Shown piece after piece: positions 38,420 to 45,784 of a stretch of DNA of 64,000 nt (position 1 is its first letter; every line of letters begins with the position of its first letter). The DNA is taken from positions 1-64,000 of the forward strand of contig NZ_CP104174.1 in the NCBI RefSeq assembly GCF_025200925.1, written 5' to 3'. The stretch is from Bradyrhizobium sp. CB1015. GTDB lineage: Bacteria > Pseudomonadota > Alphaproteobacteria > Rhizobiales > Xanthobacteraceae. The position numbers were made by a program, and so were the translations under genes. The notes below the pieces were generated by a model, which did no database searches, was not told the DNA's origin, and was given only the letters and a program-made list of their open reading frames with translations.

Positions 38420-39202
38420 TCAGCTCCCACTGAACGAATTATACCCCTGGTCTTCCCAATAGCCGCCCTTGTAGTCGTTGGTGACTTCCATCGAGACCAC
38501 GTATTTCGGGTTCTTGAAGCCGAGCTTGGTCGGCACGCGGATCTTCATCGGGAAGCCGTAGGCGCGCGGCAGGATTTCGTTTGCGTATTTGAACGTCATC
38601 TGCGTCTGCGGATGCAGCGCGCTGCGCATGTCCAGCGGGGAGTTGTAGCCGTCCTTGTCGGCGCACTGGAACCAGACATAATTCGCGCGTGTATCGGCGC
38701 CGACCAGTTTCAGGAAATCGCGCAAGGGCGTGCCGGTCCAGCTGCCGATCGCGCTCCAGCCCTCGACGCAGATGTGGCGGGTGATCTGCGTCACCTGCGG
38801 GAGCTTGTAGAGCTCCTCCAGCGTCCAGGACTTCTTGTTGTCGACGCGGCCGCGCACCTCGAGCTTCCAGTCTGCGGCCGAGACCTCGGGCGCGTCGTCG
38901 AGATCGTAATAGGCGTTGAACGGGAACGGCTTGGTGATCGCGCTTTCGGGGAAGGTCGGCGCCAGCGCGTCGGGATTGAACATCCAGGCCTGCACCGCGT
39001 CATTGAACTTCGAGACCTTCGCCAGCATGGTCTCGGCCGAGGACGAATCGATCACGTCGCAACCGGTGAGCAGCGTCAGCGCACCCAGACTGGCGCCGCC
39101 CGCGATGAAGCGGCGCCGGGCGAGGTCGGGCATGGTCTTGATGGAATCCTTGATCAGCAGCCGCTTGTCGACGCCGGGGATCAGGAACGGACGTTTGGCC
39201 AT
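38420..39202 (-). CDS. Molybdopterin-dependent oxidoreductase (MsrP/SUOX-like), Tat-exported
   Basis: A 260-residue periplasmic molybdoenzyme of the sulfite-oxidase fold. A twin-arginine signal (RRRFIAGG, residues 29-36) is followed by a hydrophobic run and LLTGC at 44-48, which looks like a Tat lipoprotein signal. C145 in RHICVEGWSAIGSW is the expected Mo-ligand Cys. Conserved GTPLRDFLKLVG and CADKDGYNSPLD follow. It is shorter than E. coli MsrP (about 330 residues). The gene lies just downstream of a cytochrome b gene, its likely electron partner. Methionine sulfoxide reductase activity is possible but not proven. Confidence 0.85.
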   Translation of the reverse strand: MAKRPFLIPGVDKRLLIKDSIKTMPDLARRRFIAGGASLGALTLLTGCDVIDSSSAETMLAKVSKFNDAVQAWMFNPDALAPTFPESAITKPFPFNAYYDLDDAPEVSAADWKLEVRGRVDNKKSWTLEELYKLPQVTQITRHICVEGWSAIGSWTGTPLRDFLKLVGADTRANYVWFQCADKDGYNSPLDMRSALHPQTQMTFKYANEILPRAYGFPMKIRVPTKLGFKNPKYVVSMEVTNDYKGGYWEDQGYNSFSGS

Positions 39203-39224
39203 GTTCTCCTCACATATCCATTTT

Positions 39225-39273
39225 GAGCATGATCTTGTCGGAAAACCGCTTCACACTTTTCCGGATCATGCTC
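39225..39273. repeat. GAGCATGATC palindrome
   Basis: GAGCATGATC at 39225 and GATCATGCTC ending at 39273 flank TTGTCGGAAAACCGCTTCAC...CTTTTCCG, forming a long imperfect hairpin. This motif is widespread in intergenic DNA of Hyphomicrobiales. Here it separates the cytochrome b gene from the molybdoenzyme gene and touches the cytochrome stop codon. Confidence 0.8.
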
Positions 39274-39902
39274 TAGCGACCGATGATCATCGCGCGCAGA
39301 CTCTTCGGCACGAGCAGCGCAAGCAAGACGTGAACGACCAGAAACGCGCAGATCGCGGCCATGCAGAAGAAGTGGACATAGCGCGCGGCCGGATAATCGC
39401 CGAACAGCATCACAAGATAATAGAGCTGCACGGGCTTCCATATCGCAAGGCCCGACAGCACGATCAGCACGCCGACCACGATGATGCCGGCATAGAGCAG
39501 GCGCTGCACGTAATTGTAGACGGTGAGATCGTCATGGCCGAGCTTGAACGTCAGCGCAGCCCTGACGTCGTGGAGCACGCCCGATGGCGTGATCGGCAGC
39601 AGCTTCTTGCGGAAGCGGCCGGTGGCAAAGCCGGTGACGAGATAGGCGAGGCCGTTGATCATCAACAGCCACATCGCGGCGAAGTGCCAGAGCAGGCCGC
39701 CGCCGAGCCAGCCGCCCAGTGTGTATTCGCGCGGAAAACTGAAGCCGAACAGCGGCGAGGCATTGTAGATCTGCCAGCCCGACAGGATCATCAGGATCAT
39801 GGCGAAAGCGTTGACCCAATGCATGACCCGCACCCAGGCCGGCTGGATCACTTTGGACTTGGTAGCCGTGACCTGCTCGTCGGTGACTGTGAGGCTCGCC
39901 AT
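39273..39902 (-). CDS. Cytochrome b/b6 domain (b561-type) membrane protein
   Basis: A 209-residue di-haem membrane protein of the prokaryotic cytochrome b561 type. Four membrane helices carry candidate haem ligands: RVMHWVNAFAMILMILSGWQIY, LLWHFAAMWLLMINGLAYL, and the C-terminal VHFFCMAAICAFLVVHVLLALL. It should pass electrons between the quinone pool and the downstream molybdoenzyme. It differs from canonical MsrQ, which is a ferric-reductase-like protein. The Met at 39902 has GGA at a suitable distance; a Met at 39914 is an alternative. Confidence 0.87.
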   Translation of the reverse strand: MASLTVTDEQVTATKSKVIQPAWVRVMHWVNAFAMILMILSGWQIYNASPLFGFSFPREYTLGGWLGGGLLWHFAAMWLLMINGLAYLVTGFATGRFRKKLLPITPSGVLHDVRAALTFKLGHDDLTVYNYVQRLLYAGIIVVGVLIVLSGLAIWKPVQLYYLVMLFGDYPAARYVHFFCMAAICAFLVVHVLLALLVPKSLRAMIIGR

Positions 39903-40009
39903 GGCGGGTTCCATCCTGAGGTCGTGTGACAGCAATTATACGGCGGTGTTTCGGCTTTCGTTACATCCCGTCCGCCATCGAATCGATGCCGTCGGGCTAT
40001 TGTGGTCAC

Positions 40010-40039
40010 AAAAAAGCGAGCCGGGTATCCCCGGCTCGC
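40010..40039 (-). terminator. Rho-independent terminator after the fasciclin gene
   Basis: On the minus strand, a perfect 10-bp stem (40016-40025 with 40030-40039, arms GCGAGCCGGG/CCCGGCTCGC), 4-base loop and then six T. It lies 45 bases after the stop of the fasciclin gene. Confidence 0.85.
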
Positions 40040-40084
40040 GGTCTGAAACCATCCTGTTCGGGGATGAAACAGGATCGCGCGGTG

Positions 40085-40639
40085 TTACGACGCCGGCATC
40101 AGCACGGTGTCGACCACATGGATCACGCCGTTGGACTGGTTGACGTTGGAGATCGTCACCATCGAGGTGCCGCCCTTGGCGTCGACGATCCAGACCTTGC
40201 CGTCCATCTTCTTGACCGTCAGCTCCTCGCCTTCGGCGGTCTTCAGCTTCTTGCCGTCGGTGAGGTCGGAGGCTTCGAGCTTGCCGGGCACGACATGGTA
40301 GGTGAGGATCTTGGTGAGCGTCGCCTTGTTCTCGGGCTTGACCAGGTTGTCGACGGTGCCGGCCGGCAGCTTGCCGAAGGCGGCGTTGGTCGGCGCGAAC
40401 ACCGTGAACGGGCCCTTGCTTTCCAGCGTCGGCACCAGGCCGGCGGCCTTCACCGCCGCCACCAGCGTGGTGTGGTCCTTGGAGTTGACCGCGTTCTGGA
40501 CGATGTTCTTCGAGGGGAACATCGCGGCGCCGCCGACCATGACGGTCTTTTCCTCTGCGCTTGCAGGCGCGACGACGGTCGCGGTGATGGCCAGGGCGCT
40601 GAAGGCGGCGGCAGCGAGATAGGCAATGCGCTTCGACAT
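40085..40639 (-). CDS. Fasciclin domain protein, secreted
   Basis: A 184-residue secreted protein: signal peptide MSKRIAYLAAAAFSALAITATVVAPASA (cleavage about 28), then one fasciclin (FAS1) domain with TLVAAVKAAGLVPTLESKGPFTVFAPTNAAFGKLP (the FTVFAPTNAAF box), LTYHVVPGKL and the C-terminal GVIHVVDTVLMP. FAS1 domains mediate adhesion; periplasmic single-domain proteins of this kind are common in alphaproteobacteria, with unclear roles. A strong terminator follows, so it is probably monocistronic. Confidence 0.93.
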   Translation of the reverse strand: MSKRIAYLAAAAFSALAITATVVAPASAEEKTVMVGGAAMFPSKNIVQNAVNSKDHTTLVAAVKAAGLVPTLESKGPFTVFAPTNAAFGKLPAGTVDNLVKPENKATLTKILTYHVVPGKLEASDLTDGKKLKTAEGEELTVKKMDGKVWIVDAKGGTSMVTISNVNQSNGVIHVVDTVLMPAS

Positions 40640-40838
40640 GAGAGAGTCTCCCGATTGAATTGAGACCGGCGATGGCCGGCGTTGAGTTGGGGCAACAACG
40701 GCGCCTGCGACAGTTGAGGGTGATGCAGCAGTGCCGTCGTTGGACCGAACTACGGGAGGGTTTGCGGGGCGGTTTCGAGGAAAAATTCTTTGTGATGGGT
40801 GAAACTATCGGCGGGGATGTTCGTGGGGTCCATTCGCC

Positions 40839-40923
40839 GTCATTGCGAGGAGCCTTGCGACGAAGCAATCCAGACTGTCTCCGCGGACGCATTCCTGGAT
40901 TGCTTCGCTTCGCTCGCAATGAC
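40839..40923. repeat. Palindromic repeat, GTCATTGCGAG family, copy 1
   Basis: GTCATTGCGAGGAGCCTTGC...CGAAGCAATCCAGACTG mirrored by ATTCCTGGATTGCTTCGC...CTCGCAATGAC. It lies five bases from the REP-like copy at 40929. Second copy at 63855-63939. Confidence 0.85.
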
Positions 40924-40928
40924 GGTGC

Positions 40929-41014
40929 GTAGCCCGGATGGAGCGTAGCGTAATCCGGGATTCTCGTGCGGGGATCGAACTGTCCCGGATTGCGCTTCGC
41001 TCCATCCGGGCTAC
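40929..41014. repeat. 85-bp REP-like palindrome, copy 3
   Basis: GTAGCCCGGATGGAGCGTAG...TAATCCGGG and CCCGGATTGCGCTTCGCTCC...GGGCTAC, between the fasciclin gene and the SDR gene. Confidence 0.85.
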
Positions 41015-41024
41015 GAACTACGTC

Positions 41025-41786
41025 TCATTCCCTGTTGTTCGGGGTCTGAATGAATCCGCGATTATGCGTCGGGCTGATCAGCACTTCGTTGATGCAGACT
41101 CTGGCCGGCATGCTCGCGATGAAGGCGATGGTGCGGCCGAGGTCTTCGGATTGCAGCATCTTCGCCTGCTCCGCCTCGCTCGGCACCACCGGACGCAGCT
41201 TCAGGATCGGCGTCGCCACCTCGCCCGGCATCAGGCAGCAGGCGCGCAGGCCGTTGACGCATTCGTCCATGTTGAAGGAATGGGTCAGCGCCAGCACCGC
41301 ATGCTTGGTGGTGGTGTAGGCCGGGCCCGGCATCTTCGAGACATGGCGGCCGGCCCAGGACGAGACGTTGATGATGGAACCGTCCTGCTGCTTGCGCATC
41401 GTCGGCAGCACGGCGCGCATACAATAGAGCACACCGTTGAGATTGACCTGGACCAGCTTGTCCCAGCCCTCCAACTCCATGTCCTTCCAGCTGCGCTTAG
41501 GGACGTTGATGCCGGCATTGTTGACGAGCAGGTCGATGCGGCCGTGCTTCGCGACGATCTGGTCGGCCGCCTTCTGGGCTGCGGCCGCGTTGGAGACGTC
41601 AAGCGCAATGGCCTCGGCCGCCCCACCGGCCCTGGTGATGTTCGCCACCACGGCATCGAGGGCTGACTGCCGCCGGCCCGAGACCACCACCGTCCAGCCG
41701 TCGGCAGCTAACGCCTCGGCACCGGCCTCCCCGATCCCGCTGCCACCGCCCGTGACCCAGGCCACGCGTTTCCCGTTTTTTGACAT
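41025..41786 (-). CDS. SDR family oxidoreductase
   Basis: A 253-residue classical short-chain dehydrogenase/reductase. The cofactor loop is VTGGGSGIG, followed by LLVNNAGINVPKRSW, NVSSWAGRHVSKMPGPAYTTTKHAVLAL (catalytic Ser, Tyr and Lys; YTTTK) and the C-terminal MPGEVATPI. The NADP preference suggested by SGRRQSA after strand 2 is an inference. Divergent from matB with 87 bases between the starts, so both may share a regulatory region; the substrate is not evident. Confidence 0.9.
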   Translation of the reverse strand: MSKNGKRVAWVTGGGSGIGEAGAEALAADGWTVVVSGRRQSALDAVVANITRAGGAAEAIALDVSNAAAAQKAADQIVAKHGRIDLLVNNAGINVPKRSWKDMELEGWDKLVQVNLNGVLYCMRAVLPTMRKQQDGSIINVSSWAGRHVSKMPGPAYTTTKHAVLALTHSFNMDECVNGLRACCLMPGEVATPILKLRPVVPSEAEQAKMLQSEDLGRTIAFIASMPARVCINEVLISPTHNRGFIQTPNNRE

Positions 41787-41873
41787 GCAAACTGTCTCCG
41801 TTGCTTCATCGGGGCGGTTTTTGCTAATCCAGCCCTCGGTTTTGACCGGCCTCAAGCCGGCGAGGAATGTTGC

Positions 41874-43403
41874 ATGAACCAAGCTGCCAACGCCAACCTG
41901 TTTTCCCGCCTGTTCGACGGCCTCGCCGATCCGAAGCGGCTCGCGATCGAGACGCATGACGGCGCCCATATCAGCTATGGCGATCTGATCGCGCGTGCGG
42001 GCCAGATGGCCAACGTGCTGGTCGCCCGCGGCGTGAAACCCGGCGACCGCGTCGCGGTGCAGGTGGAGAAGTCGGTCGCCAACATCGTGCTCTATCTCGG
42101 CACGGTGCGCGCCGGCGCGGTCTATCTGCCGCTGAACACGGCCTATACGTTGAACGAGCTCGACTACTTCATCGGCGATGCCGAGCCGTCGCTCGTGGTC
42201 TGCGATCCCTCCAAGGCGGAGGGGCTCGCGCCGATCGCCGCCAAGGTGAAGGCGAAGGTCGAGACGCTCGGGGCTGACGGCAAGGGCTCGCTGACGGAGG
42301 CCGCCGACAAGGCGAGCAGGGAATTCACGACGGTGCCGCGCGAAAGCGACGATCTCGCCGCGATCCTCTATACCTCGGGCACCACCGGCCGCTCCAAGGG
42401 CGCGATGCTGACGCACGACAATCTGGCGTCCAACTCGCTCTCGCTCGTCGATTATTGGCGCTTCACCGACAAGGACGTCCTGATCCACGCGCTGCCGATC
42501 TACCACACCCACGGCCTGTTCGTGGCGACCAACGTGACGCTGTTCGCGCGCGCATCGATGATCTTCCTGCCGAAGCTCGATCCGGACCTGATCATCAAGC
42601 TGATGGCGCGCGCCACGGTGCTGATGGGCGTGCCGACCTTCTACACCCGTCTGCTGCAGAACCCGGCGCTGTCGCATGAGACGACGAAGCACATGCGACT
42701 GTTCATCTCGGGCTCGGCGCCGCTCTTGGCCGAGACGCATCGCGAATGGTCGGCGCGCACGGGACATGCCGTGCTCGAGCGCTACGGCATGACCGAAACC
42801 AACATGAACACCTCGAATCCATACGACGGCGAGCGCGTGCCCGGCGCGGTCGGCTTTCCGCTGCCGGGCGTCTCTGTGCGCGTGACCGATCCCGAGACAG
42901 GGAAAGAGCTGCCGCGCGACGAAATCGGCATGATCGAGGTGAAGGGACCGAACGTCTTCAAGGGCTATTGGCGCATGCCGGAGAAGACCAAGGCCGAGTT
43001 CCGGCCCGACGGCTTCTTCATCACCGGCGATCTCGGCAAGATCGATGCGAAGGGTTACGTGCACATCCTCGGCCGCGGCAAGGATCTCGTCATCTCCGGC
43101 GGTTTCAACGTCTACCCGAAGGAAATCGAGAGCGAAATCGACGCCATGCCCGGCGTGGTCGAGTCCGCCGTGATCGGCGTGCCGCATGCCGATTTCGGCG
43201 AGGGCGTCACGGCGGTGCTGGTGCGTCAGCCCGGCGCGAGCATCGATGAAGCAGCCGTGCTGAAGGGCCTCGACGGTCGCCTCGCGAAATTCAAGATGCC
43301 GAAGCGGGTCTTCGTGGTCGACGAGCTGCCGCGCAATACGATGGGCAAGGTGCAGAAGAACGTGCTGCGCGAGACGTACAAGGATATTTACGCGAAGAAA
43401 TAG
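41874..43403 (+). CDS. matB: Malonyl-CoA synthetase (MatB)
   Basis: ATP-dependent ligation of malonate to CoA. The 509-residue ANL-superfamily adenylate-forming enzyme starts MNQAANANLFSRLFDGLADPKRLAIETHDG, as in rhizobial and Rhodopseudomonas MatB. It carries YTSGTTGRSKGAMLTH, the LPIYHTHGLFVATN substrate segment, ERYGMTETNMNTSNPYDGERVPGAVGFPLPGV, ITGDLGKID and the final catalytic Lys region PRNTMGKVQKNVLR. No malonyl-CoA decarboxylase (matA) or malonate carrier (matC) is adjacent. Ribosome binding site GAGGA precedes the ATG at 41874. Confidence 0.92.
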   Translation: MNQAANANLFSRLFDGLADPKRLAIETHDGAHISYGDLIARAGQMANVLVARGVKPGDRVAVQVEKSVANIVLYLGTVRAGAVYLPLNTAYTLNELDYFIGDAEPSLVVCDPSKAEGLAPIAAKVKAKVETLGADGKGSLTEAADKASREFTTVPRESDDLAAILYTSGTTGRSKGAMLTHDNLASNSLSLVDYWRFTDKDVLIHALPIYHTHGLFVATNVTLFARASMIFLPKLDPDLIIKLMARATVLMGVPTFYTRLLQNPALSHETTKHMRLFISGSAPLLAETHREWSARTGHAVLERYGMTETNMNTSNPYDGERVPGAVGFPLPGVSVRVTDPETGKELPRDEIGMIEVKGPNVFKGYWRMPEKTKAEFRPDGFFITGDLGKIDAKGYVHILGRGKDLVISGGFNVYPKEIESEIDAMPGVVESAVIGVPHADFGEGVTAVLVRQPGASIDEAAVLKGLDGRLAKFKMPKRVFVVDELPRNTMGKVQKNVLRETYKDIYAKK

Positions 43404-43444
43404 GGGCTCGCCGCAGTCGTTGCAGTGACGGGCATCCACATAGT

Positions 43445-43553
43445 GTACTGGATGCCCCGGCTTGACCGGGGCATCCAGTACGCTGCGGCCTCTCGGCTCG
43501 ATCAATGCTGTCTCTGGAATACTGGATCGCCCGATCAAGTCCGGCGATGACAG
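43445..43553. repeat. Intergenic repeat, GCTTGACCGGG/GGATCCAGTAC family
   Basis: GTACTGGATGCCCCGGCTTG...CCGGGGCATCCAGTACGC followed by GGATCGCCCGATCAAGTCCG...GATGACAG. Relative of 22225-22396; lies between convergent matB and the TSUP gene. Confidence 0.75.
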
Positions 43554-43587
43554 CGGAATGTTCGATGTGGGGTTCGGCCTAAGCCGG

Positions 43588-44448
43588 CTACTGCCCGCCG
43601 ACCAAGCTCAACACAAACCGGCTGCCGACGATCAACAAATAGCACCCGAACGCCATCTCCAGCGTGCGCTTCGACATGGCGTGTGCGGCTTTCACGCCGA
43701 GCGGCGCCGTGACGAGACTCATCGGCATCACCAACACGGCGCCGATCAGCGAGACGTAGCCGAGCGCGAATGGCACTTGCAACGCCGCGACAGCCGGATA
43801 GTTCGCCGCTGCAGGCCAACCGGCATAGATGTAGCCGAGTGCGCCGGGGATGGAGATGAGCACCGCGAGCGCCGAGGAGGTCGCGACCGCCTGATGAATG
43901 GGACGGCTGTAGAACGTCATCAACAGGTTCGAGAACAGGCCGCCGCCGATGCCCATCAAGGTCGAGAGGATGCCGACACCGAAGCCGTAGGCGCGCATCA
44001 ACGGGCCCTTCGGCAGGTCATTGCCGAGCTTCCAGGCCTCGCGCGCAAAGATCAGGCGGATCGCGGCTGACCAGGCGACGGCGACGAACACGATTTTGAA
44101 CAGCCGCTCCGGCGCGAAGCGCGCAACCACGCTCCCCGAGACGACGCCGATCAGGATCGGCAGCCACCAGACCCGCAGGATCGTTATGTCCACCGCGCCG
44201 CGCCTGTAATGCGCCTGGAACGAACGGATCGAGGTCGGGATGATCACCGCGAGTGAGGTGCCGACGCAGAGCGGCATCCGCACCTCCAGCGGCACGCCGG
44301 CGAGACGGAAGCATTCGTAGAACACCGGCACGAGGATCGCGCCGCCGCCGATGCCGAACACGCCGGCCAGGAATCCCGAGAGCGCCCCGGTTGCGATCAG
44401 CAGCAGCGCTAGCTCGATGATGTCCTTGATTTCAAGACCTGCAATCAC
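43588..44448 (-). CDS. Sulfite exporter TauE/SafE (TSUP) family protein
   Basis: An inner-membrane carrier of the TSUP family (anion or organosulfur export) with about eight hydrophobic segments in two repeated halves. Both GIGGG signatures are visible: LAGVFGIGGGAILVPVFY near the start and LSTLMGIGGGLFSNLLMTF in the middle. Conserved GTSLAVIIPTSIRS and ATSSALAVLISIPGALGYI follow each. The start is uncertain: GTG at 44448 (VIAGLEIKD) gives 286 residues; GTG at 44466 adds six. Substrate cannot be predicted. Confidence 0.87.
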   Translation of the reverse strand: MIAGLEIKDIIELALLLIATGALSGFLAGVFGIGGGAILVPVFYECFRLAGVPLEVRMPLCVGTSLAVIIPTSIRSFQAHYRRGAVDITILRVWWLPILIGVVSGSVVARFAPERLFKIVFVAVAWSAAIRLIFAREAWKLGNDLPKGPLMRAYGFGVGILSTLMGIGGGLFSNLLMTFYSRPIHQAVATSSALAVLISIPGALGYIYAGWPAAANYPAVAALQVPFALGYVSLIGAVLVMPMSLVTAPLGVKAAHAMSKRTLEMAFGCYLLIVGSRFVLSLVGGQ

Positions 44449-44969
44449 CCCAGACCTGCCCGGCACCCGGTCTGCCCGCTCGATACGCAGGTTCGGAGCC
44501 GCCCGCGACGGTAGCTGTAGGCGATCCGATCCAGCTGGTCGACACGTCGCGCGGCCCGGCTGGGGTGGAATGCAGGGTGCGCATATCCGGCCGCGCCGCG
44601 TGAACCGGTGCGCGTGCCGAGAACCGCGCTGAGGCGGCAGCCGGGCCGCTTCACCCCCGGCATCGTCCCCTCACACCTTACGGCCACACGGCGTCGGGAC
44701 GGCTTAGAGGCGTTCCAATAGTGATTTCAATGCGCCATACGACCACAACGAAAGGATGAATACCGATTCTGATATTCGTTGGCGGACCGATATTCTGGTA
44801 TACCAAGACCTTGATTGGCCTTGGTTCATCAACACCAAAGAGCTGAACGTGCGTTCGGTTTATGGCGATTTGGTGATTGCGCCGGCCAAATCGACTTCGT
44901 AAATAGAGCCGACCTTTCGCGATCTCCGCGCGCCCCATGCTGGGCCGCAACAAACATCAAAAGCCGCCC
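44449..44969. other. Divergent intergenic region between TSUP and sdhC genes
   Basis: About 520 bases. The part 44700-44910 is visibly lower in GC than the surroundings and holds the small open frame at 44756-44902. Promoters for the TSUP gene and sdhCDAB should be here, but no box pair was convincing. Confidence 0.5.
44756..44902 (+). CDS. Possible 48-residue small ORF or gene remnant
   Basis: Open frame MNTDSDIRWRTDILVYQDLD... ending ...VIAPAKSTS, 48 residues, upstream of sdhC. The frame is also open 16 codons before this Met without another start. The composition (Trp, Asp, Ile and Val alternating like strands) looks protein-like, unlike the Arg/Pro-rich shadows elsewhere. AAAGG precedes the ATG directly, which is too close for a good ribosome binding site. 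The region is poorer in GC than the neighbours. It may be a genuine small gene, a decayed fragment or chance. Confidence 0.3.
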   Translation: MNTDSDIRWRTDILVYQDLDWPWFINTKELNVRSVYGDLVIAPAKSTS

Positions 44970-45368
44970 ATGACCGCACGGATCGAACGACCGCTTTCGC
45001 CGCACATCCAAACCTATCGATGGACGCTGACGATGGCTCTGTCCATCCTCCATCGCGCCACCGGTATCGCCCTCTATCTCGGAACCCTGCTGCTGGTCTG
45101 GTGGCTGGTTGCCGCGGCCTCCGGCCCGGCCGCCTATGCCCATGTCCAGGCCTTCTCGGGGAGCATCATCGGCCGGCTGATCGTGTTCGGCTACACCTGG
45201 GCCCTGATGCACCATATGCTCAGCGGCATCCGGCATTTCGTCTGGGATCTCGGCTACGGCTTCAAGGCCAATGAGCGCGAAGCGCTGACCTGGGGCGCCC
45301 TGATCGGCGGCGTCGCGCTGACGGTGCTGATCTGGATCATCGCCTATGCGAACGGAGGCGGCCGATGA
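44970..45368 (+). CDS. sdhC: Succinate dehydrogenase cytochrome b556 subunit
   Basis: Membrane anchor and haem b ligand subunit of complex II. 132 residues from the ATG at 44970: RPLSPHIQTYRWTLTMALSILHRATGIALY (with the quinone-site Ser/Arg region), three membrane helices, and ALMHHMLSGIRHFVWDLGYG, whose second His pair includes the haem ligand. An in-frame Met at 44937 would add 11 residues, but homology begins at MTARIERPLSPH. The stop overlaps sdhD by four bases. Confidence 0.95.
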   Translation: MTARIERPLSPHIQTYRWTLTMALSILHRATGIALYLGTLLLVWWLVAAASGPAAYAHVQAFSGSIIGRLIVFGYTWALMHHMLSGIRHFVWDLGYGFKANEREALTWGALIGGVALTVLIWIIAYANGGGR

Positions 45369-45781
45369 GCTTTGACGAATCCCACGGCTCTCCGAAGCGT
45401 CCCTCGATGCGCACGCCGCTCGGGCGCGTCCGCAATCTCGGCGCCGCGCATTCCGGCACGACCGATTTCTGGCGCCAGCGCATCACCGGCGTCGCCATGA
45501 CGCTGCTGATGATCCCCGCGCTGGTGATCATCATGATGCTGCTCGGCCGCAACCAGGTCTACGCGGCGCAGACCCTGAGCTCCATTCCCGTTGCGGTGAT
45601 CCTGCTGCTCTTCATCTTCGCCAGCGCCTGGCACATGAAGATCGGCATGCAGGTGGTGATCGAGGACTACGTCCATAACGAGAAGCTGAAGCTCACCGCG
45701 ATCATGCTCAACAATTTCTTCTCGGTCGCCGTGGCGCTCGCCTCGACCTATGCGATCCTGAAGCTTTCTTCCGGAGTGTAA
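45365..45781 (+). CDS. sdhD: Succinate dehydrogenase hydrophobic membrane anchor subunit
   Basis: Second membrane anchor of complex II. 138 residues with an N-terminal polar stretch (RTPLGRVRNLGAAHSGTTDFWRQRITGVAM), three hydrophobic helices, and SAWHMKIGMQVVIEDYVHNEKLKL, which holds the haem-side His and the conserved Asp-Tyr of the quinone site. The start codon overlaps the sdhC stop (ATGA), and sdhA begins three bases after the stop, so the three are translationally linked. Confidence 0.95.
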   Translation: MSFDESHGSPKRPSMRTPLGRVRNLGAAHSGTTDFWRQRITGVAMTLLMIPALVIIMMLLGRNQVYAAQTLSSIPVAVILLLFIFASAWHMKIGMQVVIEDYVHNEKLKLTAIMLNNFFSVAVALASTYAILKLSSGV

Positions 45782-45784
45782 CCC

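Noticed and set aside
41025..43538. 837-residue minus-strand frame covering matB and the SDR gene
   Set aside because: Only its last 253 residues (SDR) are coding; the rest is the shadow of matB, which has full enzyme motifs on the plus strand.
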